From NCBI GenBank assembly GCA_024234595.1, contig JACKNZ010000008.1, positions 1 to 64,000 on the forward strand: a stretch of DNA of 64,000 bases, written 5' to 3'. This document shows positions 27,322-37,063 of this stretch, piece by piece. Every line of letters starts with the position of its first letter. Position 1 is the stretch's first letter. Made by a program: the position numbers and the translations under genes. The stretch is from Moraxellaceae bacterium. Its GTDB lineage: Bacteria; Pseudomonadota; Gammaproteobacteria; Pseudomonadales; Moraxellaceae. The notes under the pieces were generated by a model. It saw nothing but the letters and a program-made list of their open reading frames with translations. It did no database searches and was not told the DNA's origin.

Positions 27322-27540
27322 ATGAAAGCCGATATTCATCCAAAATACGAAGAAGTTACTGCAACTTGCTCTTGTGGTAATGTGATTGTCACTCGTTCAA
27401 CCTTGTGCAAAAACATTCACCTTGACGTGTGTGGCAATTGCCATCCGTTCTACACTGGTCAACAAAAAGTGGTTGATACAGGTGGCCGTATTGATAAATT
27501 TAAGCAACGTTTTGGTGGCCGCAGCTTCGCTAAAAAATAA
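27322..27540 (+). CDS. rpmE: 50S ribosomal protein L31
   Basis: L31 is a small ribosomal protein at the bridge between the subunits. The 72-residue product begins MKADIHPKYEEVTATCSCG and keeps the zinc-binding cysteines of the C+ form: CSCG, then HLDVCGNCHPFYTG. The ATG at 27322 is fixed by the family N-terminus; an in-frame start at 27223 would add 33 unrelated residues encoded partly by the palindromic repeat. The ribosome binding site is weak (TTTGAGATAGC). A strong terminator follows. Confidence 0.95.
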   Translation: MKADIHPKYEEVTATCSCGNVIVTRSTLCKNIHLDVCGNCHPFYTGQQKVVDTGGRIDKFKQRFGGRSFAKK

Positions 27541-27552
27541 GCTTGAGTTATT

Positions 27553-27582
27553 AAAAAAGGCGAGTATTAACTCGCCTTTTTT
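27553..27582. terminator. Bidirectional terminator between rpmE and ponA
   Basis: AAAAAAGGCGAG (27553-27564) pairs with CTCGCCTTTTTT (27571-27582) around TATTAA. The A run on one side and the T run on the other make it work for both rpmE (plus strand) and ponA (minus strand), which converge here. Confidence 0.92.
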
Positions 27583-27587
27583 ATTGC

Positions 27588-30041
27588 TTAAAACAAATCC
27601 TCGGTAGCTGCTTGAGCAGGTGTGGAATTAGTCTTGGCTTTTTCTTCAGTCTGGGGGGGAGTGATAGTATCAGGGTCGGCAAAATCAGCGTGTACATCAT
27701 CACTTGGTGTACTGCTGTTAGTTGTCGCATTGCTAGAGCTATTATTGCTGTCCGATTTTCGACCATCAATCCATTGCTCCTCAACATCGGCAAGAGCGTA
27801 ATTCATAAAAGATGTCCACAAAGGTAGCGCAGCATAACCACCGTATTCGAGTCTGCCTAAAGAGGAAGGTTTATCAAAGCCTACCCAACTTACCGCCACT
27901 AATTTAGGATGAAAGCCTGCAAACCACGCATCTTTGGCTTCATTAGTCGTGCCCGTTTTACCCGCAATATCATTACGTCCCAATTTAAGCGCACTACGCG
28001 CTGTGCCATGTAAAATCACATCGCGTAAAATGTTAGCCATTTGTTTGGAGGACTTTTCACTCATAATGCGTTTGGCGATTGGATAGTCGGGAATATAGCT
28101 AGTGGGTGGCAGTAGTGGGTCTGCTTCAGGTTTGGCTTCCAATACCGAAATATCGTTTCCTTGACCAATAATTTCGCTGGGTGGGGCATCTGGTGCAGCA
28201 ATCATTTCGTTGGCAAGAGCAGGGTCGTCACAGGGTTGACAGACACGTTCTGGATTGGCCTGAAATAAGACTTTACCCGTGGCGTCTTCTACTCGCTCAA
28301 TAAAATAGGGATTAACGCGATAGCCGCCATTGGCAAATGCGGCATAAGCAGTGGCCATTTGTAGGGGAATAACTTGCGCTGTGCCTAATGCAAGTGTCAA
28401 ATTATTGGGTAAATTATCTTTAATGAAACCAAAGCGTGTTAAATAGCTTTGAGCATGGTTTAAGCTAACCGCTTGTAATAACCTGATTGACACTAAATTA
28501 CGGGATAAGTACAAGGCGCGTCTCAAAGTAATTGGCCCCATAAAACGACCATCGGAGTTGGTAGGACTCCAATTACCAATAGTCATTGGTGAGTCGCTGA
28601 TAATGCTGTCAGGTTTAAAGCCTTTTTCTAGTGCAAGCGCATAAATAAAGGGTTTAAGCGTTGAGCCAGCTTGTCGCCAGCCTTGAATGGCATGATTAAA
28701 TTGGCTGACATTAAAATCAAAACCGCCTGCTAAGGCTTCAATTGCGCCAGTCTCTGGATTCAGCGCAAGCAATTCACCTTGCACTTTGGGGATTTGACGT
28801 AAAATCCAAATACCCCCAGCCTTTTTAATACGAATAATATCGCCTATGCTTACAATTTGGCTGGCTTTAGACGGGGATGCCCCCACGCTATTAACGGATT
28901 TATAACGTCTTGCCCAACTGAGGCCAGCCCAAGGAATGGTCACGGTCTTGCCATCACGCATCAATGCTTCGATTGAGTTATGATTGATTTTGGTGACTTC
29001 GGCAGGTGATAGTCCACCAATCACATCAAAATGGTTTAAGGGGGTGTCTTGGCTATTTGCTTCAGCTCCGCGCCAACCATGACGTAAATCATATGCTAAT
29101 AAACCAGTTATAACCGAGTCCACGGCAGCATTTTGAATATCGGAGCGAATGGTGGTATAAACTTTGTAGCCCATTCCCAAGACATTGTCGCCAAAACGAG
29201 AGGTCAGTGTGGCACGCACCATTTCTGCCAAATAGGGAGCTTTAACATCTTCCACCACACTACGATATTGAATACCAGTGCCTTCGGCAATCGACTGCTG
29301 ATATTCTTCCTTTTTAATGTAGCCCAATGTTAACATTCTACCCAAAATCCAGTTGCGTCTGGCCAAGGCTCGTGTAGGATTAACCACAGGATTATATTTA
29401 GAAGGAGCTTTGGGTAAACCAGCAATCATCGCAATTTCTGCTAAAGATAGTTGATTAACATTTTTACTGTAGTAAACTTCCGCAGCAGCACCGATACCAT
29501 AAGCACGTTGCCCTAAATAGATTTTGTTGACGTATAACTCAAATATTTCTTCTTTAGATAGCGCGTCCTCTATGTTTTGTGCTAGTAGGATTTCAGTAAG
29601 TTTGCGGCTAAATGTGCGTTGATGAGTTAAAAAATAGTTTTTGGCCACTTGCATGGTAATGGTAGAGCCGCCCGATTGGATAGAACCTGTTTCGGCAAGC
29701 CCCACAAATGCCCGTGCTAAGCCTTTAAAGCTAATGCCTTCGTGGTTAAAAAAGTTATCATCTTCGGCCGCCAAAAAAGCGTGAACTAGACGAGGGGGAA
29801 TTTCATGGTAGTGGAGGGGGCGACTATGCTTTTCGCCAAACTCACTAATCAATTTTCCATCTATACTGTAGATTTGTAGCGGTGTTTCGAGTTTAATTTC
29901 GCGGAGCTGTTCAACATTTGGCAATTGTGGCGTAAGGTATAAATAGACACCGCTGCCAAGTATTGATACGCTAAGCAAACCTAAAATGCCAAATGCAACC
30001 AAAGGATGAAGTCGGGCTAATAAAGACGTAATTTTATTCAT
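27588..30041 (-). CDS. ponA: Penicillin-binding protein 1A (bifunctional)
   Basis: PBP1A polymerises and cross-links peptidoglycan. The 817-residue protein has an N-terminal membrane anchor (about residues 13-36), a glycosyltransferase domain with EDDNFFNHEGIS containing the catalytic Glu and the GGSTITMQVAKN motif, a middle OB-like domain, and a transpeptidase domain with the serine at S460 (GSTLKPF), SRN near residue 518 and KTGTT. The C-terminal 60 residues are a low-complexity Asp/Ser/Thr tail. It is divergent from pilM, the same arrangement as in Acinetobacter and Pseudomonas. LpoA, encoded at 56431-57507, is its usual activator. Confidence 0.96.
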   Translation of the reverse strand: MNKITSLLARLHPLVAFGILGLLSVSILGSGVYLYLTPQLPNVEQLREIKLETPLQIYSIDGKLISEFGEKHSRPLHYHEIPPRLVHAFLAAEDDNFFNHEGISFKGLARAFVGLAETGSIQSGGSTITMQVAKNYFLTHQRTFSRKLTEILLAQNIEDALSKEEIFELYVNKIYLGQRAYGIGAAAEVYYSKNVNQLSLAEIAMIAGLPKAPSKYNPVVNPTRALARRNWILGRMLTLGYIKKEEYQQSIAEGTGIQYRSVVEDVKAPYLAEMVRATLTSRFGDNVLGMGYKVYTTIRSDIQNAAVDSVITGLLAYDLRHGWRGAEANSQDTPLNHFDVIGGLSPAEVTKINHNSIEALMRDGKTVTIPWAGLSWARRYKSVNSVGASPSKASQIVSIGDIIRIKKAGGIWILRQIPKVQGELLALNPETGAIEALAGGFDFNVSQFNHAIQGWRQAGSTLKPFIYALALEKGFKPDSIISDSPMTIGNWSPTNSDGRFMGPITLRRALYLSRNLVSIRLLQAVSLNHAQSYLTRFGFIKDNLPNNLTLALGTAQVIPLQMATAYAAFANGGYRVNPYFIERVEDATGKVLFQANPERVCQPCDDPALANEMIAAPDAPPSEIIGQGNDISVLEAKPEADPLLPPTSYIPDYPIAKRIMSEKSSKQMANILRDVILHGTARSALKLGRNDIAGKTGTTNEAKDAWFAGFHPKLVAVSWVGFDKPSSLGRLEYGGYAALPLWTSFMNYALADVEEQWIDGRKSDSNNSSSNATTNSSTPSDDVHADFADPDTITPPQTEEKAKTNSTPAQAATEDLF

Positions 30042-30168
30042 TGGAAACCATGGTATATAACAAAATAGGTGATAGTCGCTAATAATAGTTGATTATAACT
30101 GCAATAATCACTTGTGCGGTACTTGCAGTCGTGATAAGACTAGCATTTAATGTTAATTGGTATGAATG

Positions 30169-30177
30169 TGGTATAAC
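30169..30177 (+). promoter_or_regulatory. Candidate extended -10 promoter of pilMNOPQ
   Basis: TGGTATAAC (TG at 30169-30170, TATAAC at 30172-30177) has the extended -10 form. No good -35 box is seen at the right distance. It lies 40 bases before pilM in the 175-base gap between the divergent ponA and pilM genes. Confidence 0.35.
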
Positions 30178-30216
30178 TCTGCATTCTAATTACAAAAATA
30201 AAAGGGAACAAATGAC

Positions 30217-31278
30217 GTGCTGCCCTTTCTAGGTAAAAAAAATACAAGCCTGATAGGCTTAGATATTAGCTCCACTTCGGTGAAACTCTTGGAACTTAGT
30301 TTGCAAGGGGATCGTTATCGTGTCGAGAGCTATGGGGTCGAACCACTGCCACAAAATGCAGTGGTCGAAAAAACTATTGCCGATGTTGAAGGTGTTGGAG
30401 AAGCAATTACACGATTGCTTGCTCGCGCTAAGCCACGGAGCAAAAATGCAGCGGTCGCTGTATCTGGTTCTGCGGTCATCACCAAGACCATCGAAATGGA
30501 TGCGGATATGTCTGATGATGAGCGTGAATCCCAAATCCGCTTAGAAGCTGACCAATATATTCCCTATCCGCTTGAAGAAATTAGTCTCGATTTTGAGGTA
30601 ATAGGTCCATCGGCAACTAATCCTGAACGAGTCAGTGTGTTGTTAGCGGCTTCGCGTACCGAAAATATTGAGTTGCGTACCGATGCGGTGACTATAGCAG
30701 GTTTGACAGCTAAAGTAGTTGATGTTGAAGCCTATGCTATGGAACGTGCGTTTGACTTGTTGGTAGATAGTTTGCCTTGTGGTCGAGAGGGAACTGTTGC
30801 GGTGATTGATATTGGCGCAACCATGACTACTCTAAATGTGGTTAATGACGGTAAAATCATCTATACCCGTGAGCAGCTTTTTGGTGGCAAGCAGTTGACT
30901 GAGGAAATCCAGCGGCGATATGGCTTGTCTTTTGAAGAAGCAGGTAAGCTAAAAAAAGAAGGTGGTTTGCCTGACGATTATGAGTCTGAGGTATTGCAGC
31001 CTTTCAAAGAAGCTGTTGTGCAACAGGTGACACGCTCCTTGCAATTTTTCTTTTCATCTAGTCAGTATAACGATGTGGATCATATTTTATTGGCTGGTGG
31101 TACAGCGTCTATTTTGGGTTTGGCTCAGACAGTTCAAGAAAAGTTGGGTACAGCGGTTGCTGTGGCTAATCCTTTTGTGCATATGTCGTTTGCGCCACAA
31201 ATTAACGCGGCCGCAATTAGCAACGACGCCCCTGCACTGATGATAGCGTGCGGTCTTGCATTAAGGAGCTTTGACTGA
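30217..31278 (+). CDS. pilM: Type IV pilus alignment protein PilM (actin-like)
   Basis: PilM is a cytoplasmic actin-like ATPase-fold protein that binds the N-terminus of PilN and connects the motor to the envelope complex. The 353 residues begin with the GTG at 30217 and MLPFLGKKNTSLIGLDISSTSVKLLEL, where GLDISSTSVK is the phosphate-1 loop. VIDIGATMTTLNVV and LLAGGTASI are the other nucleotide-binding loops. AGGGA lies ten bases before the GTG. A six-codon frame starting at the ATG at 30212 overlaps the start (see findings). It heads the pilMNOPQ operon and overlaps pilN by one base. Confidence 0.95.
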   Translation: MLPFLGKKNTSLIGLDISSTSVKLLELSLQGDRYRVESYGVEPLPQNAVVEKTIADVEGVGEAITRLLARAKPRSKNAAVAVSGSAVITKTIEMDADMSDDERESQIRLEADQYIPYPLEEISLDFEVIGPSATNPERVSVLLAASRTENIELRTDAVTIAGLTAKVVDVEAYAMERAFDLLVDSLPCGREGTVAVIDIGATMTTLNVVNDGKIIYTREQLFGGKQLTEEIQRRYGLSFEEAGKLKKEGGLPDDYESEVLQPFKEAVVQQVTRSLQFFFSSSQYNDVDHILLAGGTASILGLAQTVQEKLGTAVAVANPFVHMSFAPQINAAAISNDAPALMIACGLALRSFD

Positions 31279-31907
31279 TGGCTAAAATTAACCTGTTGCC
31301 ATGGCGACAAGAACTCAAAAAACAACGTCAACAAGAGTTTATAGCTATCAATGCCGCAGTTGCTTTGTCAGCTGCTGCAATTATTATGTTCTTTCATATT
31401 GTGTTTAGCAGTCAATTAAGTGAGCAAGAAGAACGAAAAGCCTATATTCAGTCAGAAATAGCGACGTTGGATGGGCAAATTAAACAAATTGATGAATTGC
31501 AAACACGCAAGGATGAGCTGTTAGCGCGTATGAAGGTGATTCAAGATTTGCAAGGTCGTCGTCCAGTGATTGTGCGTGTCTTTGATGAGTTAGCTCGTGC
31601 TGTGCCTAATAAAGTTTATTTGATATCCGTGGTGCGTAAAGAAGATATTTTTACGATTGAGGGTTATGCCGAAAGTAACACACAGGTATCTACTTTTTTG
31701 CGTAACTTGAATGCCTCTGTTTGGTTTAAGAATCCTGTGTTATCTAAAGTAGAGGCATCAGATGAGCAAGCTAAGAAAAATGACAAAAAAGCTATTGCTG
31801 ATAAGAAAAACAATCGTTTTGCTCTCACGGTTGCTTTAGAAGCACCTGAGCCTGTCAAAGAAGACGAAACGGGCGTTAAAAAAACCAATAAGGAGGCAAG
31901 CAAATGA
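31278..31907 (+). CDS. pilN: Type IV pilus inner-membrane protein PilN
   Basis: PilN spans the inner membrane once and forms a complex with PilO and PilM. The conserved N-terminal motif INLLPWRQELKKQRQQEF (residues 4-21) is the PilM-binding segment. A transmembrane helix follows (about residues 25-45), then a periplasmic coiled coil and a ferredoxin-like domain. The C-terminal 40 residues are charged and Lys-rich. Length is 209 residues. It overlaps pilM by one base (TGATG) and pilO by four (ATGA). Confidence 0.94.
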   Translation: MAKINLLPWRQELKKQRQQEFIAINAAVALSAAAIIMFFHIVFSSQLSEQEERKAYIQSEIATLDGQIKQIDELQTRKDELLARMKVIQDLQGRRPVIVRVFDELARAVPNKVYLISVVRKEDIFTIEGYAESNTQVSTFLRNLNASVWFKNPVLSKVEASDEQAKKNDKKAIADKKNNRFALTVALEAPEPVKEDETGVKKTNKEASK

Positions 31908-32602
31908 AGCTTAAAGCCACTAAAGGTGATGACGTTCAAGAAGGCAAAAAGTTTGATCTTCAGGAGTTCATGAACACACTGAACACTTTGGATCCGCAAA
32001 ATATTGGTTCTTGGCCGCTTGCCGCAAAAGTGATGGTCTATGTGATCGTGTTTATCGTGGTCTTGGTGTTGGGCTATGTGTTGGATTTATCCGCAATGCG
32101 AGATACTTATGCATCTGGTGAGCAAGCACAAGAAACGTTGCTAGAAGAATTTGAGCAAAAAGTTTTTAAGGCGAATAACTTAGATGTTTATAAAAAGCAG
32201 CTGGCTGATATGGAAGAATCATTTGGCTCATTATTAAAGCAACTGCCTAAAGAAACTGAGGTTCCAGAGTTATTGGAAGATGTGACTCATACTGGTTTAG
32301 GTAGTGGTTTGGAATTTGATGGTATTACCTTGGGGGCAGAGCTCAAAAAAGAGTTTTATGTAGAGCAACCAATTAGTGTCAAAGTTCAGGGTGACTATCA
32401 TGCGTTTGGTGCTTTTGTGAGTGGCATTTCAGCATTGCCTCGGATTGTGACTTTACATGATTTTACGATTGCGCCATTAGCAAATAAGTTCGCTGATAGT
32501 GGTGCACCTGTACTTACTATGGAAATTCAAGCCAAAACTTATCGTTATAAAGAGCTTTCTGAGGAAGATGCGACATCTAAGAAAACAGGAGGTGCAAAAT
32601 GA
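31904..32602 (+). CDS. pilO: Type IV pilus inner-membrane protein PilO
   Basis: PilO pairs with PilN in the periplasm. The 232-residue protein has an N-terminal cytoplasmic part with a QEFMNTLNTLDPQNIGSWPL segment typical of PilO, a transmembrane helix at about residues 44-64, a coiled coil (EQAQETLLEEFEQKVFKANN) and a C-terminal ferredoxin-like domain. GGAGG 10 bases before the ATG and the four-base overlaps on both sides show tight coupling. Confidence 0.94.
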   Translation: MKLKATKGDDVQEGKKFDLQEFMNTLNTLDPQNIGSWPLAAKVMVYVIVFIVVLVLGYVLDLSAMRDTYASGEQAQETLLEEFEQKVFKANNLDVYKKQLADMEESFGSLLKQLPKETEVPELLEDVTHTGLGSGLEFDGITLGAELKKEFYVEQPISVKVQGDYHAFGAFVSGISALPRIVTLHDFTIAPLANKFADSGAPVLTMEIQAKTYRYKELSEEDATSKKTGGAK

Positions 32603-33144
32603 GAATATACCCTCTGTCAATTAGATTGATAACGCTGTCTCTGAGTCTTGTCATGTTTACTGGGTTAACAGCTTGTTCTTCTGACTTTGATACCATGAAA
32701 GCGAGAATGGATGCGATTAGAGCTAAACCTAGAGGTCGAGTAGAGCCACCGCCAGAGTTTACGCCTATGCCAACCTTTACCTATGCGGCACATCAATTGC
32801 GTAGCCCATTTATTCCTCCTTCAACTTTAGAGGAGTTTTTGGCGCGTAGTACAGGTAAAATTGTTGCCCCTGATTTTTCTCGCCCCCAAGAGTATTTGGA
32901 AAAGTTTGGCATAGAAGCGTTGCGTATGCGCGGTACTTTGACCAAAGAGGGGAGTCCTCTTTTCGGCTTGGTTGAAGATTCTGAAGGTGGCGTGCAGCGT
33001 GTCAAAGTAGGCAATTATATGGGCAAAAATCATGGTAAAATTGTCGAAATTACACCAAGCCAAATTAATCTTGTTGAAGTGGTCCCTGATGGCCGAGATG
33101 GCTGGGTTGAACGTCCACGCAGTTTAGTCATGGCCGACAAGTAA
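32599..33144 (+). CDS. pilP: Type IV pilus lipoprotein PilP
   Basis: PilP is an inner-membrane lipoprotein that links PilNO to the secretin PilQ. A lipobox LTAC gives a lipidated Cys at C26 after a hydrophobic signal peptide. A Pro-rich linker (EPPPEFTPMPTFTY) leads to the beta-sandwich HR domain, with LRMRGTLTKEGSPLFGLVED and VKVGNYMGKNHGKIVEI being family hallmarks. The product is 181 residues. It overlaps pilO by four bases and lies 21 before pilQ. Confidence 0.94.
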   Translation: MRIYPLSIRLITLSLSLVMFTGLTACSSDFDTMKARMDAIRAKPRGRVEPPPEFTPMPTFTYAAHQLRSPFIPPSTLEEFLARSTGKIVAPDFSRPQEYLEKFGIEALRMRGTLTKEGSPLFGLVEDSEGGVQRVKVGNYMGKNHGKIVEITPSQINLVEVVPDGRDGWVERPRSLVMADK

Positions 33145-33165
33145 GCCAAGCTCTGGAGAATACAA

Positions 33166-35361
33166 ATGATCAAACGGATCACAATGAACAATAACAAGTT
33201 TGCTGGGAAAAAGAGCATGTCCATTCAACGTATGGTATTAGGCTTGAGCCTCGTGTCGTTTTTGCAACTTGCTGCAGCGGCAGATCGATTAACACTTAAA
33301 AAGGTTGATTTTGTTAGCTTGCCAGGCGATGAAATCGAGGTCAAATTAGCCTTTGATGATGCGCCACCACAATTACAATCGTATCAAATCGAAAAGCCAG
33401 CACGTTTGGTGTTTGACTTGCCGAATACCAAAAATGCCTTGACCTCGCGTTATTTGAGTTTAGGGAATGGTAATGCGCGTAGCTTGACTGTGGTTGATAA
33501 TCAAGAGCGTACCCGTGTGGTAGTCAATCTAGATACACTTAGCGGTTATGTGACTCGTGTAGAAGGTAATGCGCTGATTTTGAAAATTGGCAAACAAGAG
33601 GCACAAGCAGCACAAATGGCTGTTGGTAACACGCCAGTGGTCGCTCCTGTTGTTACACCTAAGTCCTCTAAACCTATGTTGCCTGCGTTGTTGCAGGTTG
33701 AAGGCTTAGAGTTCCATCGTGGTAATCAAAGCGATGGGCAAATCAGTATTGTATTGTCTAACCCTGCCATTCCTGTGGATGTGCAACAACAGGGTAATAA
33801 AATTATTGCTCGTTTTATTGGAGCAAAAATCCCCGAAAAGTTACGTCGTCGTTTAGATGTTAATGATTTTGCTACGCCAGTTAAAACCATTGATGTTTAT
33901 AATGAAGGCAATAATGGCGTTATGGTAATTCAACCTCAAGGTGAGTTTGAGTATTTGGCATATCAAGCCGACAACAATATGACCATTAGTGTTAAGCCAG
34001 TATTACCAGATGCCCCCAAAAAACGTAAAGAATTTATTTATACGGGTGAGAAGTTATCGTTAAACTTCCAAGATATTGAAGTGCGTTCGGTATTACAGTT
34101 GATTGCTGATTTTACCTCATTAAACTTAGTAGCTAGTGATACCGTGTCAGGTCGTATTACCTTGCGATTGCAAAATGTGCCTTGGGATCAGGCTTTAGAA
34201 TTAATTTTAAAAACCAAAGGATTGGATAAACGTACAGCAGGTAATGTGATGTTGGTAGCACCAGCAGACGAAATTGCAGCACGTGAACGTTTAGAATTGG
34301 AAGCTAACAATCAGAATGAGCAGTTAGTGCCATTGCGCTCAGAATATATGCAAATCAGTTATGCAAAAGCGGCTGATTTACAGACTATGATTACATCGGG
34401 CGTTAACACTAGCAATGGTACGAATACCAATGCATCTAATAGTCTATTAAGTCCACGCGGAAGTGTGTCGATTGATGTGCGTACTAATACTCTGATTATT
34501 CAGGATATTCCGAAAAAGATTGATGAAATCCGTGAATTAGTCAGTAAACTAGATGTACCTGTTAAACAGGTGATGATTGAGGCTCGTATTGTTACGGCTA
34601 ATAGTAGTTTTGCTAAAGAGCTTGGTGTCAAGTGGGGCGTGGCGCATGATAATATTGGTGTTAATAAACGTATCATGGCAGGTGGCTCGCGTACTACATT
34701 GAACGATATTAGAGAGGCAACGGTTGATACAACAACTGGTGCACGTACTTATAGTATTACTTCTCCAGCAGATTTAGCCGTGGATTTAGGGATTGATAAA
34801 GTTGGTACTAGCTCATTAGCTGTCGGTATTATGAATGCTGATAATGTGGTTTTAGACCTCGAGTTATCTGCTTTGCAGTCTGATGGACATGGTGAGATTG
34901 TAGCAACACCCAAAGTGTTAACTGCTGACAAACAAAAAGCATTGATTGCCTCGGGTAAACAGATTCCGTATCAAGAGGCCTCATCTAGTGGTGCCACGGC
35001 TATTAAATTTATAAATGCCGAATTGCGCTTAGAAGTGACACCAAGTATTACGCCCGATGGTCGTGTGAATATGGAGCTGTTTATTAACAAAGACAGTGCG
35101 GGTGAGCCTTTGGCAAACGGCTCTTTGACGATTAATACTAACCGTGTTTCAACTAATGTATTGGTCGATGATGGTCAAACCGTGGTATTGGGTGGTATTT
35201 TTAGTAATGAGTCTTTAAAAGGTGTTACAAAAACGCCATTACTGGGCGATATTCCTTTCCTAGGTCGATTGTTTAAACAAGATGTGACGCGTAATGATAA
35301 GCAAGAGTTGTTGATTTTTGTGACTCCTCGTTTATTAAACGATACTGTTGCTAGCAAATAG
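33166..35361 (+). CDS. pilQ: Type IV pilus secretin PilQ
   Basis: PilQ forms the outer-membrane channel for the pilus. The 731 residues include a signal peptide (cleavage likely after QLAAAA near residue 39), two AMIN domains (about 45-135 and 175-285), a secretin/TonB N-terminal domain beginning LSLNFQDIEVRSVLQLIADF, an N1 domain, and the C-terminal secretin core with VPVKQVMIEARIV and the DGQTVVLGGIFSNES block. GGAGA before the ATG supports 33166; in-frame ATGs at 33184 and 33217 would also give a signal peptide. aroK follows after 11 bases, the common order in this group. Confidence 0.95.
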   Translation: MIKRITMNNNKFAGKKSMSIQRMVLGLSLVSFLQLAAAADRLTLKKVDFVSLPGDEIEVKLAFDDAPPQLQSYQIEKPARLVFDLPNTKNALTSRYLSLGNGNARSLTVVDNQERTRVVVNLDTLSGYVTRVEGNALILKIGKQEAQAAQMAVGNTPVVAPVVTPKSSKPMLPALLQVEGLEFHRGNQSDGQISIVLSNPAIPVDVQQQGNKIIARFIGAKIPEKLRRRLDVNDFATPVKTIDVYNEGNNGVMVIQPQGEFEYLAYQADNNMTISVKPVLPDAPKKRKEFIYTGEKLSLNFQDIEVRSVLQLIADFTSLNLVASDTVSGRITLRLQNVPWDQALELILKTKGLDKRTAGNVMLVAPADEIAARERLELEANNQNEQLVPLRSEYMQISYAKAADLQTMITSGVNTSNGTNTNASNSLLSPRGSVSIDVRTNTLIIQDIPKKIDEIRELVSKLDVPVKQVMIEARIVTANSSFAKELGVKWGVAHDNIGVNKRIMAGGSRTTLNDIREATVDTTTGARTYSITSPADLAVDLGIDKVGTSSLAVGIMNADNVVLDLELSALQSDGHGEIVATPKVLTADKQKALIASGKQIPYQEASSSGATAIKFINAELRLEVTPSITPDGRVNMELFINKDSAGEPLANGSLTINTNRVSTNVLVDDGQTVVLGGIFSNESLKGVTKTPLLGDIPFLGRLFKQDVTRNDKQELLIFVTPRLLNDTVASK

Positions 35362-35372
35362 CTGAGCTGATA

Positions 35373-35891
35373 GTGACTGCGTGTACTAATATCTTTTTGG
35401 TAGGGCCAATGGGGGCAGGAAAAACCACCATTGGTCGTCATTTGGCCGAAATGCTATCATGGCATTTTTTGGACAGTGACCATGAAATTGAAAAGCGTAC
35501 AGGTGCTACTATACCTTGGATATTTGATGTAGAAGGCGAGGCTGGCTTTCGCCGCCGTGAAGAGGCTATGATAGCTGAGCTAACGGCTCTCAAGTACGTT
35601 GTATTAGCAACAGGTGGTGGTGCTGTGCTTAGAGAAGCAAATCGTTTGCATTTGCGTCAGCGTGGAACGGTTGTTTATTTAGAAACACCCGTTGCCATGC
35701 AGCTAGAACGTACGGCGCATGATAAAAATAGACCTCTGTTGCAAACGCAAAACCCCCAAAAAAAACTCAGTGAGCTACTTGAAATTCGTGATCCTTTGTA
35801 TCGTGATGTGGCACATTTGATTGTCCCTACAACCAGTGGTTGTGCACGTGATTTAGCCCAAAGTATTATTCAATCTTTAAACTTTTCATAA
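35373..35891 (+). CDS. aroK: Shikimate kinase
   Basis: AroK phosphorylates shikimate at the 3-OH in the chorismate pathway. The Walker A loop is GPMGAGKTT (residues 11-19), the DSD metal motif is present (LDSDHEIE), FRRREE binds shikimate and LATGGGAV is the conserved third motif. Length is 172 residues, against 173 in E. coli. The start is a GTG at 35373 with a poor ribosome binding site, 11 bases after pilQ, so it probably depends on pilQ translation. It is followed by aroB. Confidence 0.95.
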   Translation: MTACTNIFLVGPMGAGKTTIGRHLAEMLSWHFLDSDHEIEKRTGATIPWIFDVEGEAGFRRREEAMIAELTALKYVVLATGGGAVLREANRLHLRQRGTVVYLETPVAMQLERTAHDKNRPLLQTQNPQKKLSELLEIRDPLYRDVAHLIVPTTSGCARDLAQSIIQSLNFS

Positions 35892-35956
35892 TTATTTCCT
35901 CTTGCCTGCTAATATGGCTAAAATGCCAATTTATTTAATCATCACGAATTTCTGCT

Positions 35957-37063
35957 ATGCAAACTCTGACCGTGTCTTTAAACGAACGTAGTTATCCCAT
36001 TTTTATTGGTGAGTCACTGTTGACTCAGGCGAGCTGTTATCAGTCTTATTTAAAAGGCAAACAAGTACTTATAGTGAGCAATACCACTGTCGCCCCTTTG
36101 TATTTAGCGCAAGTTGAACATACTCTAAATGCTTTAGGCTATCAAACAGCAAATTATATTTTGCCCGATGGTGAGCAGTTTAAAGATATTCATCATGTTG
36201 AAGCCATTTTTACGGCTTTATTAGAAAGCAAGTTTAATCGTGACTGTGCTTTAGTGGCTTTAGGTGGTGGTGTGGTGGGTGATATGACAGGCTTTGCCGC
36301 TGCTTGTTATCAACGTGGCGTAGCATTTTTGCAAATTCCTACCACTTTATTATCTCAAGTGGATTCTTCTGTGGGAGGGAAAACAGGAGTCAATCATCCT
36401 TTAGGCAAAAATATGATTGGTGCTTTTAAACAGCCAACCGCAGTTTTAGCAGATACTACGGTATTAGACACCTTAAATAATCGAGAGTATGCGGCTGGTT
36501 TGGCCGAGGTCATTAAATATGGCTTGATTCGTGATTTGTCTTTTTTAGAGTGGCTTGAGCAAAACATAGTAGGGCTAGTCGCACGCGATAAAAAATTATT
36601 GGCAGAAGCCATCGCACGTTCTTGTCAGAATAAAGCCGATGTCGTGGCAGCCGATGAGTTTGAGAAAAATGATGTTCGGGCTTTGCTCAATCTGGGGCAT
36701 ACCTTCGGTCATGCCATAGAAACAGCCATGGGCTATGGTGTATGGTTGCATGGTGAAGCAGTGGCTACAGGTATGTTAATGGCAGCTGATTTATCATGGC
36801 GTTTAGGTTGGTTGCAACAGCAAGATGTGCTGCGTGTCAAAAAACTATTACTCGCCGCAAATTTACCCGTTATTCCACCCGAAGATTTATCCGCAGAGCA
36901 ATTTTTGCAGTTAATGGCGGTAGATAAAAAGGTGTTGGCAGGTAAATTACGCCTCGTATTGCTTAAAGAATTAGGGCAAGCAGTCGTGACCGCGGATTTT
37001 CCTTTGCCAATTTTAGTGCAAACCTTGAGTGCTGGTGAATTTTTAGGATGCATTGATGACTAA
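35957..37063 (+). CDS. aroB: 3-dehydroquinate synthase
   Basis: AroB closes DAHP to 3-dehydroquinate, using NAD+ and a metal. The 368-residue protein has DGEQFKD, the glycine-rich LGGGVVGDMTGF NAD loop, PTTLLSQVDSSVGGKTGVN, and metal ligands in LNLGHTFGHAIE and LHGEAVATGM. Length is close to the 362 of E. coli. aroK-aroB linkage is widespread in gammaproteobacteria. The last eight bases overlap the start of the SPOR gene. Confidence 0.96.
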   Translation: MQTLTVSLNERSYPIFIGESLLTQASCYQSYLKGKQVLIVSNTTVAPLYLAQVEHTLNALGYQTANYILPDGEQFKDIHHVEAIFTALLESKFNRDCALVALGGGVVGDMTGFAAACYQRGVAFLQIPTTLLSQVDSSVGGKTGVNHPLGKNMIGAFKQPTAVLADTTVLDTLNNREYAAGLAEVIKYGLIRDLSFLEWLEQNIVGLVARDKKLLAEAIARSCQNKADVVAADEFEKNDVRALLNLGHTFGHAIETAMGYGVWLHGEAVATGMLMAADLSWRLGWLQQQDVLRVKKLLLAANLPVIPPEDLSAEQFLQLMAVDKKVLAGKLRLVLLKELGQAVVTADFPLPILVQTLSAGEFLGCIDD

